NCBI RefSeq assembly: GCF_000633415.1
Contig: NZ_AYMV01000020.1
Span: forward strand, 141,814 to 205,813
Source: Leucobacter sp. PH1c
GTDB taxonomy: Bacteria; Actinomycetota; Actinomycetes; Actinomycetales; Microbacteriaceae
Reading direction: 5' to 3'
DNA: 64,000 bases
The position numbers and the translations under genes were made by a program. The notes below the pieces were generated by a model. That model was given only the letters and a program-made list of their open reading frames with translations. It made no database searches and was not told where the DNA came from. Shown in pieces: positions 15,035 to 22,294 of the stretch. Positions within the stretch are counted from its first letter, which is position 1, and every line of letters starts with the position of its first letter.

Positions 15035-15394
15035 ATGATCCAGCTCGGAATGATCACCCTCGATACGGAGGATCCGCGCCCCCTGGCGGCGTGGTGGGCG
15101 GAGCGTCTCGGCGGCGAGATCGCGTACGACGCCGACGGCTGGTTCTGCATGGTGCGCGCGCCCGAACTCCCGGTGGCGCTCGGCTTCCAGAAGGTCGAGG
15201 CGCCCACCCCCGGGAAGAACCGCATGCACCTGGACCTCAACCGCACGGCCGACGTCGACCGCGACGCGCTCGTGGCCGAGTGGACCGCGGCGGGCGCCGA
15301 GCACCTCGGGCTCCGCGGCGAGGAGGGCTTCTCGTGGGACGTCTTCACGGATCCCGCGGGCAACGAGTTCTGCATCGGCGACCCGCACGAGTAG
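15035..15394 (+). CDS. VOC-superfamily (glyoxalase/bleomycin-resistance-like) protein
   Basis: A 119-residue single-domain VOC protein made of two beta-alpha-beta-beta-beta units. The sequence begins LGMITLDTEDPRPLAAWWAERLGG, typical of actinobacterial VOC proteins with conserved tryptophans. It includes NRMHLDLN in mid-protein and ends with FTDPAGNEFCIG, the usual C-terminal strand with the metal-site Glu. Substrate unknown; many such proteins are annotated as glyoxalase-like without evidence. ATG at 15035 follows a strong GGAGGAGGA site. A TAGCGT box near 14951 may be its -10. Confidence 0.82.
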   Translation: MIQLGMITLDTEDPRPLAAWWAERLGGEIAYDADGWFCMVRAPELPVALGFQKVEAPTPGKNRMHLDLNRTADVDRDALVAEWTAAGAEHLGLRGEEGFSWDVFTDPAGNEFCIGDPHE

Positions 15395-15407
15395 GGCGCG
15401 CGCGGCG

Positions 15408-15497
15408 CGCGCACAGATCCCGCAGGAGAAATCACGAATCTCGGAGGCAGAGCCCGCAATTTCTCCGAGATCCTAGATTTCTCCGAGGAAACGGAGG
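15408..15497. repeat. 90-bp hairpin repeat element, copy A
   Basis: A 90-bp element repeated 148 bp downstream with about five mismatches. It folds as a two-part hairpin: outer stem GGAGAAATC (15425-15433) with GATTTCTCC (15476-15484), inner stem ATCTCGGAG (15438-15446) with CTCCGAGAT (15463-15471), separated by a 4x4 internal loop. It stands out from its surroundings by lower GC. No coding potential. Confidence 0.85.
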
Positions 15498-15555
15498 TGT
15501 GCGGGCGGGGCGAGGAAGGGCGGCGCGCGTTCTGCCCGCGCATCTGTGGCGCCCC

Positions 15556-15645
15556 CGCGCACAGACCCCGCAGGAGAAATCACGAATCTCGGAGGCAGAG
15601 CCCGCAATTTCTCCGATATTCCAGATTTCTCCGAGGAAGCGGAGG
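15556..15645. repeat. 90-bp hairpin repeat element, copy B
   Basis: Second copy of the element, in the same orientation, ending 168 bp before the ybaK start. The outer 9-bp stem is perfect; the inner stem has one mismatch (CTCCGATAT for CTCCGAGAT). The sequence between the copies and from 15646 to 15800 is GC-rich, purine-biased and without a gene; I see no promoter there. Confidence 0.85.
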
Positions 15646-15813
15646 CGGGCAAGCGAGGCGGGCAAGGCGCGGGAGCGAACGCGGGAGCGAGACGCGAACG
15701 CCGGAGCGAGCCCGCGCACGCCCCACCCGATCTCCCGCACAGAACCACCCAGCGCGCGAAGCCCCAGCACTCCAGCACACATCACCCCGACCCCAACCCC
15801 GAGAGGACCATCC

Positions 15814-16323
15814 TTGGACACCGCACGCGTACGCACACACCTCGCCGCCCTCGGGTGGACGGGAGAAATCCTCGAGTTCGCCGAGTCGAGCGCCACGGTC
15901 GAGCTGGCCGCCGAGAAGGTCGGCACCGAGCCCGCGCGCATCGCGAAGACGCTGGGCTTCACCGACCCCGAGGACGCGGATCGCGCCGTGCTCGTCGTGG
16001 CCGCAGGAGATGCCCGCGTGAACGGCGGCCGCTTCAAGCGAGCGTTCGGCGCCAAGCCGCGCATGCTGCGGGGCCCCGAGGTGCTCGAACGGACGGGCTA
16101 CCCGATCGGCGGGGTCTGCCCGTTCGCCCCGGCGCCCGGCGCGCGCGTCTTCCTCGATGCCTCCCTGCGCCGCTTCGAGACCGTGTTCCCAGCCGCGGGC
16201 ACGGCGACGAGCGCCGTCGAGATCCCGGTCGACCGGCTCGTGGAGCTCACCGGCGCCGCCGGGTGGGTCGACGTGACGCTCGGCTGGCAGCCCGAAGCGG
16301 ACGAGGCCGCCCCGGCGTCCTAG
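15814..16323 (+). CDS. YbaK/EbsC-family aminoacyl-tRNA deacylase-like protein
   Basis: A 169-residue protein of the YbaK/ProX editing-domain family, which hydrolyses mischarged aminoacyl-tRNA in trans. The family motifs are seen: a Lys in RIAKTLGF (about residue 49) that often serves in catalysis, and the GGVCPFA loop (about 100-106). The TTG at 15814 is chosen because GAGAGGA ends six bases upstream and no in-frame ATG/GTG fits better. It follows the two hairpin repeats. Its stop shares CTAG (16320-16323) with the convergent gene. Whether it acts on Cys-tRNA(Pro) or another substrate cannot be seen. Confidence 0.83.
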   Translation: MDTARVRTHLAALGWTGEILEFAESSATVELAAEKVGTEPARIAKTLGFTDPEDADRAVLVVAAGDARVNGGRFKRAFGAKPRMLRGPEVLERTGYPIGGVCPFAPAPGARVFLDASLRRFETVFPAAGTATSAVEIPVDRLVELTGAAGWVDVTLGWQPEADEAAPAS

Positions 16324-17510
16324 CCCCGGGGATCCGCGGGCAGCTCGGGATCGAGGTCGAGCGCCCATTCGCCGTCCCGAAGCTCGGGATCGAGGATCGC
16401 CGCGACCTCGGCCGGTTCCAGCTCCGCGATCGTCGCCGGGCACCAGGCGGGGCTGCGATCCTTGTCGATGACCTGTGCACGCACGCCCTCGGGGAAGTCC
16501 GGGCGCGCGGCGAGACGGCCGAGCACGCGAAGGTCGTCGGCGAGCACGGCCGCAAGGTCGAGGTCGAGGCGGCGCGTGCGGTCGAGCTGCGCGAGCGTCA
16601 CGACGACTGATGCGGGGCACATGCCGCGCACCAGCTCCGCCGTCGCTGCCGCAGCGGGGACGGGGCTCGCGTCGAGGGCGGCGAGGAGCCGAACGGCCGC
16701 CGCGATCGCCTCGGCCCCGCCCTGAGCGGCGGGAGCGGCGGGAGTGGCGGAAGCGTCGGGAGCGCCGGCTCCGAGCGCGAACTCGGCGATCGGGTCCCAC
16801 CAGGCCGCCGATTCGAGGATGGGCGCCGGGCCAGGCGGCTGCTCGGCGTGGCGCGCGCAGGCGGCCGCGGGCGCCTCACCTGCGGCGAGCGCGGCGCGGA
16901 GCTCGGGGATCCGCTCGGAGGGGACGAACCAGTCCGCGAAACCGAGCCCGATCGCATCGGCCGCGCCGAACTCCCCCGCTGTGATCGCGAGCAGCTCGCC
17001 GAGCCGCCCGGGAGCGCGGGCGAGGAGGAGGTGGCCGCCCACGTCGGGCACGATCCCGATCCGCACCTCCGGCATGGCGAGGCGGCTCCGCTCGGTCACG
17101 ACGCGCTGCGCGGCGTGCCCGCCGAGCCCGATCCCGCCGCCCATCGCGATGCCGTCCATGATGACGACGACGGGGAGCGGCGAGCGCGCAATCCAGTGGT
17201 CCACCGCGTACTCCAGGGCGAGGATCCCGCGCGGATCCGCTCCGGCGATCTCCTTGATGTCGCCGCCGCCGCAGAAGCCCCGGTCCCCCGCGCCGTCGAT
17301 CAGGATGCTGCGGGGGGCCGCGGCGCCGCTCGCACCCGCTGTTTCGCGCGTCTCGCGAAGCGCGTGGGCGAGGATGCCGAACATCTCGCTCGAGAGGGCG
17401 TTGATCGCTCGCGGCCGGTTGAGCGTGATCCGCGTCATCGCGCCCTCCGCTCGCACGAGAACGAGGGGTTCAGAGGGGGCGGGGCTCGGGGCTGCAGCGG
17501 CGGTGCTCAT
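16320..17510 (-). CDS. Enoyl-CoA hydratase/isomerase family, 3-hydroxyisobutyryl-CoA hydrolase-like
   Basis: A 396-residue crotonase-fold protein with the long C-terminal half typical of 3-hydroxyisobutyryl-CoA hydrolases (valine breakdown). The oxyanion-hole motifs are seen in FCGGGDIKEI (about residue 80) and AMGGGIGLGGHA (about 122); the catalytic Glu in MPEVRIGIVPDVGG (about 147) is present. It hydrolyses an acyl-CoA thioester in the cytosol. The ATG at 17510 has a weak ribosome site. A 20-bp tandem repeat lies just upstream. An Ala/Pro-rich loop near 240-260 is probably variable. No other valine genes are adjacent. Confidence 0.84.
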   Translation of the reverse strand: MSTAAAAPSPAPSEPLVLVRAEGAMTRITLNRPRAINALSSEMFGILAHALRETRETAGASGAAAPRSILIDGAGDRGFCGGGDIKEIAGADPRGILALEYAVDHWIARSPLPVVVIMDGIAMGGGIGLGGHAAQRVVTERSRLAMPEVRIGIVPDVGGHLLLARAPGRLGELLAITAGEFGAADAIGLGFADWFVPSERIPELRAALAAGEAPAAACARHAEQPPGPAPILESAAWWDPIAEFALGAGAPDASATPAAPAAQGGAEAIAAAVRLLAALDASPVPAAAATAELVRGMCPASVVVTLAQLDRTRRLDLDLAAVLADDLRVLGRLAARPDFPEGVRAQVIDKDRSPAWCPATIAELEPAEVAAILDPELRDGEWALDLDPELPADPRG

Positions 17511-17555
17511 GGCAGCACCGTAGCATCGCGGCGGCCCGGACGGCCGCAGCCACGG

Positions 17556-17615
17556 GGGCAGCAGCCGCAGCCACCGGGCAGCAGCCGGAGCCACAGCGCA
17601 GCAGCCGCAGCCGGA
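17556..17615. repeat. Three tandem 20-bp CAG-rich units
   Basis: Three near-identical 20-bp units of the form GGGCAGCAGCCGCAGCCACC (17556-17575, 17576-17595, 17596-17615) with a partial unit before them. The repeat lies between the MFS gene stop (17640) and the hydrolase start (17510), both on the minus strand. Confidence 0.8.
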
Positions 17616-17639
17616 ACCCCGGAGCAGCGGCAGCCGTCT

Positions 17640-18959
17640 CTACGGCGTCGGGCGCAGCGCGTCGTACGCCATGAAGCCGCGCGCCGTGCGCAGCAGCACG
17701 AGCATCACCCCGAGGATGACGAGACCGCCGAGGAGCGGCGGCGCCCAGAGCGCGAGGAGCGTGGCGAGGCCGCCCGCGATGAGGTCGCCGACGCGGGGGC
17801 CGCCCGCCACCACCACGTAGAACAGGCCCTGCATGCGTCCGCGCACATCGTCGGGCGCCGCGGTCTGGAGGATGGTCGTGCGGAACACGGCGCTCACGTT
17901 GTCGGCGGCGCCCGTCCCCGCGAGCGCCAGCCCGCCGAGCAGGATCGCGGGGACGACGGGGGCGGCGGGTGCCTGCCCGCCACCGAGGATTCCCGTGACG
18001 AGCAGCACGACGCCGAAGAGCGCGGTGCAGGCGCCGAACGCCGCGATCGCGAGGGTCACGGCGCGGCCCTGGCAGCGCACTGCGCCGAGCGGCCCCGAGA
18101 ACAGCCCGGAGAGGAGCGCGCCCACGGCGAACGACGCGGTGAGCACGCCGACGGTGACGGGGCCGCCGCCGAGCACGAGCGCACCGGCCGCGGGGAACAC
18201 GACGCGCGGCGAGCCGAGGGTCATGGCGACGAGATCCCAGACGAAGGTGGCGCGCACGTTCGGTGCGGTGCGCAGGAAGCGGAGGCTCTCGACGACCGAT
18301 CCGAAGCCCACGCGAGCGCGGCCACCCTCGGGCACCATGGCCGGCAGGCTGAGGATCCCGAGGAAGGCGCCCGTGAAGAGGACGGCGTCGAGGAGGTAGG
18401 TCCAGGGGAACCCGACGCTCGCGACGAGCACCCCGGCGACGGCGGGGCCGACCGTGATCGCGAGCCCCATCGTGATGCCGCTGAGCGCGGCGGCCGCGGG
18501 GAGCAGCTGCGGCGACAGCAGCCGGGGCAGGATCGCGCCGCGCGTCGCCCCGAGGATCGTGGCGGAGGTGGCGTTCACCGCGGCGAGCAGGTAGTACGGC
18601 CAGGTGGCGGTGACGTCGAGGAACGCGATGACCGTCATCGTGCCGACGCTGCTCCACGCGATGAGCGCGGTGACGAGGGAGACCCTGCGCCGGTCGAAGG
18701 TGTCGGCGAGCGCGCCGCCGACGAAGCCCGCGAGGATCATGGGGCCGAGCGCCCAGAGCGCGACGAGCGAGACCGCGAGCGTCGACTGGGTGAGCGCGTA
18801 GACGTGGAGGCCCACGGCCACGATCGTGATCTGCGCGCCGATCTGCGCGACCGAGGTGCCCACCCAGAGCTTCGCGAACGCCGGGCTGGCGCGCAGCGGC
18901 GTGACGTCGACGAGGAGAGATCGGAGGCGGCGCCGCGGTGGGCGATCATCGGTGGTCAC
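17640..18959 (-). CDS. MFS transporter, EntS-like exporter group
   Basis: A 439-residue twelve-segment major facilitator protein. The N-terminal layout (LRASPAFAKLWVGTSVAQIGAQIT) and ADTFDRRRV loop after helix 2 match the EntS/MFS_3 family, which includes siderophore and macrolide exporters. Substrate unknown; no siderophore genes are near. The GTG at 18959 lies six bases after TAGCGT (18971-18966), so the mRNA may be leaderless. The gene is divergent from DUF3097, whose start also follows a TANNNT box at six bases. The upstream basic N-terminus (DDRPPRRRLRS) is cytoplasmic. Confidence 0.84.
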   Translation of the reverse strand: MTTDDRPPRRRLRSLLVDVTPLRASPAFAKLWVGTSVAQIGAQITIVAVGLHVYALTQSTLAVSLVALWALGPMILAGFVGGALADTFDRRRVSLVTALIAWSSVGTMTVIAFLDVTATWPYYLLAAVNATSATILGATRGAILPRLLSPQLLPAAAALSGITMGLAITVGPAVAGVLVASVGFPWTYLLDAVLFTGAFLGILSLPAMVPEGGRARVGFGSVVESLRFLRTAPNVRATFVWDLVAMTLGSPRVVFPAAGALVLGGGPVTVGVLTASFAVGALLSGLFSGPLGAVRCQGRAVTLAIAAFGACTALFGVVLLVTGILGGGQAPAAPVVPAILLGGLALAGTGAADNVSAVFRTTILQTAAPDDVRGRMQGLFYVVVAGGPRVGDLIAGGLATLLALWAPPLLGGLVILGVMLVLLRTARGFMAYDALRPTP

Positions 18960-19012
18960 CGCAGCACGCTATCAGTCGCCCCCGTCAGCGGGTGGGCCGG
19001 TAGGCTCGGAGC

Positions 19013-19849
19013 GTGTTCGACGATCGCTACGACGGTGACCCCCTCGCCCGCATGAAGCCCCGCCGCGGCCCCGTGCAGCGCCGGGAGGTGGTGCTCGCAC
19101 GCGACCTCGTCGTGGAGCACAGCGAGACCGAGTGGTGCGGCGCCGTGGTCGGCGCGCGCGAGGGGCTCGTGCAGCTCGAGGACTTCCGCGGCAAGGTGCG
19201 CGCCTTCCCTCTGAGCGACGGCTTCCTGATCGATGACGAGCCGGTGCGGCTCGTGATGCCGCAGCGCCGCCCCGCAGGCCGGCAGCGCACGGCCTCCGGT
19301 TCGTTCGCGACGGCCCCGCAGCGGGCCCGGGTCGCGATGCCAAGCCGGATCTTCGTCGAGGGCAAGCACGACGCCGAGCTCGTCGAGCAGGTGTGGGGCG
19401 ACGACCTCCGGGTGGAGGGCGTCGTCGTCGAGCTGCTGCAGGGCGCCGACAATCTGCAGGACGTGCTCGCCGAGTTCGGGCCGGGGCCCGAGCGCCGCGC
19501 CGGCGTGCTGCTCGACCACCTCGTGAAGGGCAGCAAAGAGACCCGCATCGCCGAGCAGATCGCGCGCGGGCCGCACGGCCAGCACGTGCTCATCGTGGGG
19601 CACCCGTTCGTCGATATCTGGCAGGCGGTGAAGCCGGGGCGGGTGGGGCTCACGGAGTGGCCCGTGATCCCGCGCAGCATCGAGTGGAAGGCCGGGATCT
19701 GCCGCGCGCTCGGCTGGCCGTCGGACGAGCCCGCGGACATCGCCGAAGCGTGGTCGCGGATCCGTGGCCGGGTGCGCAATTTCCGGGACCTGGAGCCCGA
19801 GCTCGTGGGCCGCGTGGAGCACCTCATCGATTTCGTGACGGTCGGCTGA
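19013..19849 (+). CDS. DUF3097 family protein
   Basis: A 278-residue actinobacterial DUF3097 protein of unknown role. Recognisable by FDDRYDGDPLA at the start and the central IFVEGKHDAELVEQVWG segment (about residues 111-127), whose EGKHD/DHL pattern (later LLDHLV and GHPFVDIW) recalls TOPRIM-like metal-binding folds; that likeness is my inference. The GTG at 19013 lies six bases after TAGGCT (19001-19006), with no clear Shine-Dalgarno, so translation from a leaderless mRNA is likely. Nucleic-acid handling is possible but unproven. Confidence 0.83.
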   Translation: MFDDRYDGDPLARMKPRRGPVQRREVVLARDLVVEHSETEWCGAVVGAREGLVQLEDFRGKVRAFPLSDGFLIDDEPVRLVMPQRRPAGRQRTASGSFATAPQRARVAMPSRIFVEGKHDAELVEQVWGDDLRVEGVVVELLQGADNLQDVLAEFGPGPERRAGVLLDHLVKGSKETRIAEQIARGPHGQHVLIVGHPFVDIWQAVKPGRVGLTEWPVIPRSIEWKAGICRALGWPSDEPADIAEAWSRIRGRVRNFRDLEPELVGRVEHLIDFVTVG

Positions 19850-19939
19850 GCCGCGCCGTCCTCCGTGCGCGAACGCACGGCTCGCTTCCGGCCCCGCGGG
19901 ATTACCATGGGATCCCACGCAGTGTGCAGGAGGTCTCCG

Positions 19940-20806
19940 GTGTCCAAGCCCGCGTTTCTGGTGATGCCTCAGTGGCAGGGTTCGCCCTCGTCCCGCGCGA
20001 TGCGCCTGGTCGAGGGCGCTGAGCTGCTCCGGGAGGATCTGCCCCCGAGCGCGCGCGTCGACATCCCGGTCCCGCTCGAGGCGGGCGACGCGCTCGGCAC
20101 CCCCGTCGCGCGCTTGAGTAGCCTCGTCCAGGCGCGCTCGGCCGCGCGCGAGGCGATCCTCGCGAGCGCGGGGCGCGGGCTCGAAGTGCCGATCCTGCTG
20201 GGCGGCGACTGCGCGTCGTCGCTCGCAGGCCTCGAGCACGCCGTCGGCGCCGCTGCGGGCGAAGCGCTCGCCGTGCTCTGGTTCGACGCGCACCCGGATC
20301 TGCAGCACCCGAGCACCTCGCCGTCGGGTGCCGCCTCGGGGATGACGCTCCGCCACGCGCTCGGCGACGGGGCGCCGGATCTCGCGCTCGCCGAGCCGGT
20401 GGCCGCTCCCCACGTCTCCCTCATCGGCGCCCGCGCATTCGACCCCGAGGAGCTCGCGGAGTCGGAGTCGCGCGGGCTGCGACGCATCGAGGCCGATCCG
20501 GATCCCGAGGCGTTCGCGGCTCAGATCGTCGCGGCGGTCGCACCGGCACGGCGGCTCTACGTGCACATCGACCTCGACGTGCTCGACCCCGCAGAGTTCG
20601 GCTCGGTCCACACGCCCGTGCCGTTCGGGCTCTCGGTCGCGCAGCTCACGGCGGCGCTCCGGGCCGCCGTCGCGGAGGTGCCCCTCGTCGGCGGGGCGAT
20701 CTGCGAGTTCGCGCCGGCCAGCGCTGAGCGGGCGGCGGAGGATCTGCCGACCGTGCTGCGCACCCTCGGCGCGCTCACCTCCGGTCTCCTGCGAGGAGCA
20801 GCGTGA
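19940..20806 (+). CDS. Arginase-fold (ureohydrolase family) protein with GGDC variant site
   Basis: A 288-residue arginase/agmatinase/formiminoglutamase-fold enzyme. The central metal motif is intact (WFDAHPDL, about residue 115) as is HIDLDVLDPAEFG (about 210). However, the first-ligand motif GGDH is GGDC here (Cys codon at 20210-20212), so one metal ligand is replaced by a possible thiolate. The substrate is unclear; formimino-glutamate or an arginine-like compound are possible. GTG at 19940 follows a strong GCAGGAGGT site. The stop overlaps the GTG of the next gene (GTGA). This is the most divergent of the three ureohydrolases in the window. Confidence 0.8.
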   Translation: MSKPAFLVMPQWQGSPSSRAMRLVEGAELLREDLPPSARVDIPVPLEAGDALGTPVARLSSLVQARSAAREAILASAGRGLEVPILLGGDCASSLAGLEHAVGAAAGEALAVLWFDAHPDLQHPSTSPSGAASGMTLRHALGDGAPDLALAEPVAAPHVSLIGARAFDPEELAESESRGLRRIEADPDPEAFAAQIVAAVAPARRLYVHIDLDVLDPAEFGSVHTPVPFGLSVAQLTAALRAAVAEVPLVGGAICEFAPASAERAAEDLPTVLRTLGALTSGLLRGAA

Positions 20807-21186
20807 CCGGCCGCACGGCGAGCGGCACGCGTCGCCGCTCCCGCCCGCTCCCCCTCGCCGGGCTGGGCTTCGCCTGCGCGACGGCCTTCGGATTCGTCTG
20901 GGGACTCATCTGGAGCACGGGCCGCGTCCGCAGGCACGAGGGGCTCTGGGTGTTCACGGGGCTTCCGAAGTGGGCGTTCGGCCGCGGCGGCGTCTGCGTG
21001 GGCTCGTGCTACCTCACCGACCGGAACACGCGCCCCTCGGTGCTGCGCCACGAGCTCGTGCACCGCGAGCAGTGGCGCCACTACGGCTTCGCGATGCCCT
21101 TCCTCTACCTCCTGGCCGGCCGCGACCCGCTGCGCAACCGCTTCGAGATCGAGGCGGGGCTGCGCGACGGCGGGTACGTGCGCTGA
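20803..21186 (+). CDS. Small protein with one membrane segment and HELVH motif
   Basis: A 127-residue protein that I do not recognise by name; similar short proteins occur in Microbacteriaceae. It has a basic start, one hydrophobic segment (GLGFACATAFGFVWGLIW, about residues 22-39), a Gly/Cys region (GRGGVCVGSCYL) and then RHELVHREQWRHYG (about 83-96), whose HExxH-like HELVH followed by a Gln-Trp suggests a zinc site as in small membrane peptidases. GTG at 20803 overlaps the arginase-fold gene stop, so the two are coupled. Protease function is only an inference from the HELVH. Confidence 0.7.
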   Translation: MTGRTASGTRRRSRPLPLAGLGFACATAFGFVWGLIWSTGRVRRHEGLWVFTGLPKWAFGRGGVCVGSCYLTDRNTRPSVLRHELVHREQWRHYGFAMPFLYLLAGRDPLRNRFEIEAGLRDGGYVR

Positions 21187-21211
21187 GGCGGACACGACCT
21201 AGACTGAGCGC

Positions 21212-22147
21212 ATGACGACCGCCGACGCTCAGGATCCCGAGTTCCGCTTCCTCCCCGGCGACGCTCTGCGGGCCGGGCGCACGGCGCCGCTGCCGCCCGT
21301 GACGCGCGTCTCCGCCTCGGTCGGCGAGGGGCGCCGGCTCAGCGGCCTCTCGTTCGATACTCCTGCGGCGCCGCGGATCGTGGCGCTCCACGGCGCGGGG
21401 TTGAACGCGCACAGCTTCGATCCTTTCCTCCTCGCGCTCGGGGCCCCCGCGCTCGCGCTCGACCTCCCGGGGCACGGCCGCAGCGACTGGCGGGCCGACG
21501 GCGACTACCGCCCCGATCACCTCGCGGACGACGTCGCGACGGCGCTCGAAGCGCTCGCCCCCGAGCCCGTCGTGCTGCTCGGCCACTCCCTCGGCGGGCT
21601 CACCGCGGCGCTCGTCGCCGCGGCGCAGCCGGAGCGCGTGCGGGCCCTCGTCATCGTGGACATCACTCCGGGGCTCTCTCCCGCGCGCGACGCCGGAGCG
21701 GTGACGGAGTTCATCCGCGGGCAGCGCAGCTTCGCCGACGTCGCGGAGGCCGTGGATCGCGCGATCGCGTTCGGGATCGGCTCCGACCGCGCCGCGCTCA
21801 CCCGCGGGGTGACGCTGAACACGCGCACGCGCGCCGACGGCCGACTCGAGTGGACGCACCACCTCGCCCACCTCGATGCGCCCGCAACGGGCGCGGACCC
21901 GGCGGGCGAGGACCCGCAGCCCTACGCCCCCATCTGGGCCTCGCTGCAGACCGTGACGGCCCCGATCCTCCTCGTTCGCGCGAGCTCCGGGATGGTGAGC
22001 GACGCCCTCGCGAAGGAGTGGCGGGAGCAGCTGCCCGAGGCGACCATCCGCGAAGTGTCCGGGCCGCACAATCTGCACGAGGCAGCGCCCGTCGCACTCG
22101 CCGAGGCGGTCGCCTCACTGCTCGCCACGGCACCGGACCGCACGTAA
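21212..22147 (+). CDS. Alpha/beta hydrolase
   Basis: A 311-residue alpha/beta-hydrolase-fold enzyme. The first motif is LHGAGLNAHSFDPF (oxyanion side, about residue 56), the nucleophile elbow is GHSLGG (about 127), and the catalytic His lies in SGPHNLHEAAP (about 290). The residues between elbow and His form a cap domain. Substrate unknown; esterase or C-C hydrolase activity are both possible. ATG at 21212 lies six bases after TAGACT (21200-21205), with no strong ribosome site, consistent with a leaderless mRNA. It follows the HELVH gene by 25 bases. Confidence 0.83.
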   Translation: MTTADAQDPEFRFLPGDALRAGRTAPLPPVTRVSASVGEGRRLSGLSFDTPAAPRIVALHGAGLNAHSFDPFLLALGAPALALDLPGHGRSDWRADGDYRPDHLADDVATALEALAPEPVVLLGHSLGGLTAALVAAAQPERVRALVIVDITPGLSPARDAGAVTEFIRGQRSFADVAEAVDRAIAFGIGSDRAALTRGVTLNTRTRADGRLEWTHHLAHLDAPATGADPAGEDPQPYAPIWASLQTVTAPILLVRASSGMVSDALAKEWREQLPEATIREVSGPHNLHEAAPVALAEAVASLLATAPDRT

Positions 22148-22294
22148 CAACCCTGCAACAAGGCTCGGCTCAGGTGGAGTCGGCGCGGAGCGAGGCGTAG
22201 TCTCGGCTACCGATGCTCGCGCAGGGTCGCGCGGGGAATCGCTGTTCTTCCCCACGCGCGACCGCCGCGCGCTCGACCCGAGGAGTCCGTCCCC

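Noticed and set aside
15408..15645. CRISPR array
   Set aside because: Only two 90-bp copies spaced by 58 bp, with an internal hairpin and no cas genes; unit and spacer sizes do not fit.
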